Positions 63,086 to 64,000 of a DNA stretch of 64,000 bases are shown here, piece by piece (the stretch's first letter is position 1; the number at the start of each line of letters is the position of its first letter). Below the pieces are notes generated by a model, which saw only the letters and a list, made by a program, of their open reading frames with translations, was not told the DNA's origin and did no database searches. The position numbers and the translations under genes were made by a program. This DNA is from Kluyvera genomosp. 1 (GTDB lineage: Bacteria > Pseudomonadota > Gammaproteobacteria > Enterobacterales > Enterobacteriaceae): the NCBI RefSeq assembly GCF_001266615.1, contig NZ_LGHZ01000012.1, forward strand, positions 186,001 through 250,000. Reading direction: 5' to 3'.

Positions 63086-63317
63086 TGTATCCTCTTGCAG
63101 GTGTATGATTAGCGAATTGATATTAGCAATCACATTGATTTAATGTATTTCATGCGAATAGTTTCAACGTGAACTGTGAGTTGTGATATGAATTATTGAT
63201 ACAATAAATAACTAAATGTGATCTAAAGCGAATCATATCAACTTCACTTTTTATTTCGCCATCCCGTCGTTGTCGCCTGAATGTGGTATAAAAAAATAAA
63301 CCTATCAGGACGAGCCC

Positions 63318-64000
63318 ATGACCACACCGCGCGAGATTCAACAGACCTTCACCCGCACGCCTGGGCTTGAGCTGCGCAGCACCTGGCAGAGCACTCAGGC
63401 GTACAAACGCCACAGCCACGCGCAGCTGTCGATCGGCGCCATTCTCGAAGGGAACACCCGCTGCGTCTGCGATGGTCAGGAATATCTGCTGGCGCCCGGC
63501 GATCTCATCGTGATCCCGGCCAACGCACCGCACAGCTGTAACCCGATGCAGGGGCAGCCACGCAGCTATCACATGCTGTATATCGATACCCCGCTCTCGC
63601 TCGGCCAACAGGTTCTCCGCGACGATGCGCTATTTGGCCTCTATCTCGCCGTCGTCAACAAGATGTCCCGCGCACGGCTTAACGCGCTGCTGACCGCGCT
63701 TCCGGCTGGTGCGAAAACGCCACAGCCTCTGCTCACCACCAGCCAACGGCTGCAGCAGGCGTTGCTTTCGGACCTCGCCTCCCCGCCGACGCTTGACGAA
63801 CTTGCTGAGCAGTTTTCTCTGCGCAAAGAGACATTAATCCGCACCTTTAAACGTGATACCGGTCTGACGCCGGGCAGTTTTCTCAACATCTCGCGGGTGG
63901 AATACGCCAAAGCGCGGCTGCGCGCCGGGGACGAAATTGCCGACGTTGGCTATCAAAGCGGCTTTGCCGATCAGAGCCATTTCCACAAAACCTTCGTCAA
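63318..64000 (+). CDS. AraC-family regulator, 3' end beyond the window
   Basis: Starts at the ATG at 63318 (preceded by AGGACGAG) and stays open to the last base, 227 residues visible. N-terminal cupin sensor (KRHSHAQLSIGAILEG and GDLIVIPANAPHSCNP, with the usual histidines) and C-terminal AraC HTH pair (LDELAEQFSLRKETLIRTFKRDTGLTPGSF and DVGYQSGFADQSHFHKTF, cut). Only the last 20-40 residues should be missing. It is divergent from pac across 232 bases and may regulate it, or genes to the right; its ligand is unknown. Confidence 0.88.
   Translation, partial: MTTPREIQQTFTRTPGLELRSTWQSTQAYKRHSHAQLSIGAILEGNTRCVCDGQEYLLAPGDLIVIPANAPHSCNPMQGQPRSYHMLYIDTPLSLGQQVLRDDALFGLYLAVVNKMSRARLNALLTALPAGAKTPQPLLTTSQRLQQALLSDLASPPTLDELAEQFSLRKETLIRTFKRDTGLTPGSFLNISRVEYAKARLRAGDEIADVGYQSGFADQSHFHKTFV

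Noticed and set aside
63150..63910. Two leftward open frames opposite the AraC-type gene
   Set aside because: They mirror a real rightward gene that runs off the window end with clear cupin and HTH motifs; the leftward products have no recognisable features.

Overview
The window is chromosomal DNA of a gammaproteobacterium of the family Enterobacteriaceae. Most of it is the E. coli-like stretch yjiA-btsT-tsr-opgB-dnaCT-yjjBP-yjjQ-bglJ-fhuF-leu tRNAs-rsmC-holD-rimI-yjjG-prfC-osmY-yjjUVW-yjjI-deoCABD-lplA-serB-radA-nadR. The penicillin G acylase gene at the right end looks, from memory, closest to the Kluyvera enzyme. Together with the Salmonella-like extras (a GGDEF gene beside fhuF, no yjjJ), this makes Kluyvera or a close relative the best guess. 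This is inferred from remembered protein sequences; no search was run.

Region 1 (1-13858) is a group 2-like (ABC-transporter) capsule locus placed next to nadR. The 3' end of kpsE, then kpsD, kpsC and kpsS, runs rightward. A convergent leftward operon, kpsM-kpsT-Stealth phosphotransferase-large TagF-like polymerase-hydrolase, starts behind a clear JUMPstart/ops element, so RfaH control is expected. The serotype genes (5641-11906) are very AT-rich and encode sugar-1-phosphate transferase and polyol-phosphate transferase domains. They predict a phosphate-bridged, teichoic-acid-like capsule. kpsU and a CDP-glycerol (or CDP-polyol) synthase are not in the window.

Region 2 (13859-31181) is core metabolism: NAD control (nadR), recombination (radA), serine (serB), lipoate (lplA) and the deoxynucleoside catabolic operon deoCABD with a DeoR/CRP-type control region. 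Also here are the uncharacterised glycyl-radical pair yjjI-yjjW, a CNT-family nucleoside permease, a TatD-family nuclease, a patatin-like protein and osmY. A clear ERIC element sits inside the deo transcript.

Region 3 (31182-42300) holds prfC, yjjG, rimI-holD, rsmC (behind a second, ERIC-like element), three tandem tRNA-Leu(CAG) genes, yjjZ, a membrane diguanylate cyclase, fhuF with a Fur-box-like site, an orphan PTS EIIC behind a perfect 12-1-12 palindrome, a YbaK-like editing protein, and bglJ-yjjQ.

Region 4 (42300-57900) holds pobA with an AraC-type regulator, the split YjjPB exporter, the primosome genes dnaT-dnaC, yjjA, opgB, a GNAT enzyme, tsr with a textbook sigma-28 promoter, an Ldh2-family reductase, and btsT-yjiX-yjiA. 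A perfect CRP site and three BtsR-type half sites lie upstream of btsT.

Region 5 (57900-64000) takes the place of the E. coli hsd/mrr 'immigration control region' beyond yjiA. It carries yfaZ, a succinate-semialdehyde-type dehydrogenase, pac (penicillin G acylase) and a divergent AraC-type regulator cut by the window end. I saw no prophage, complete insertion sequence or CRISPR array.
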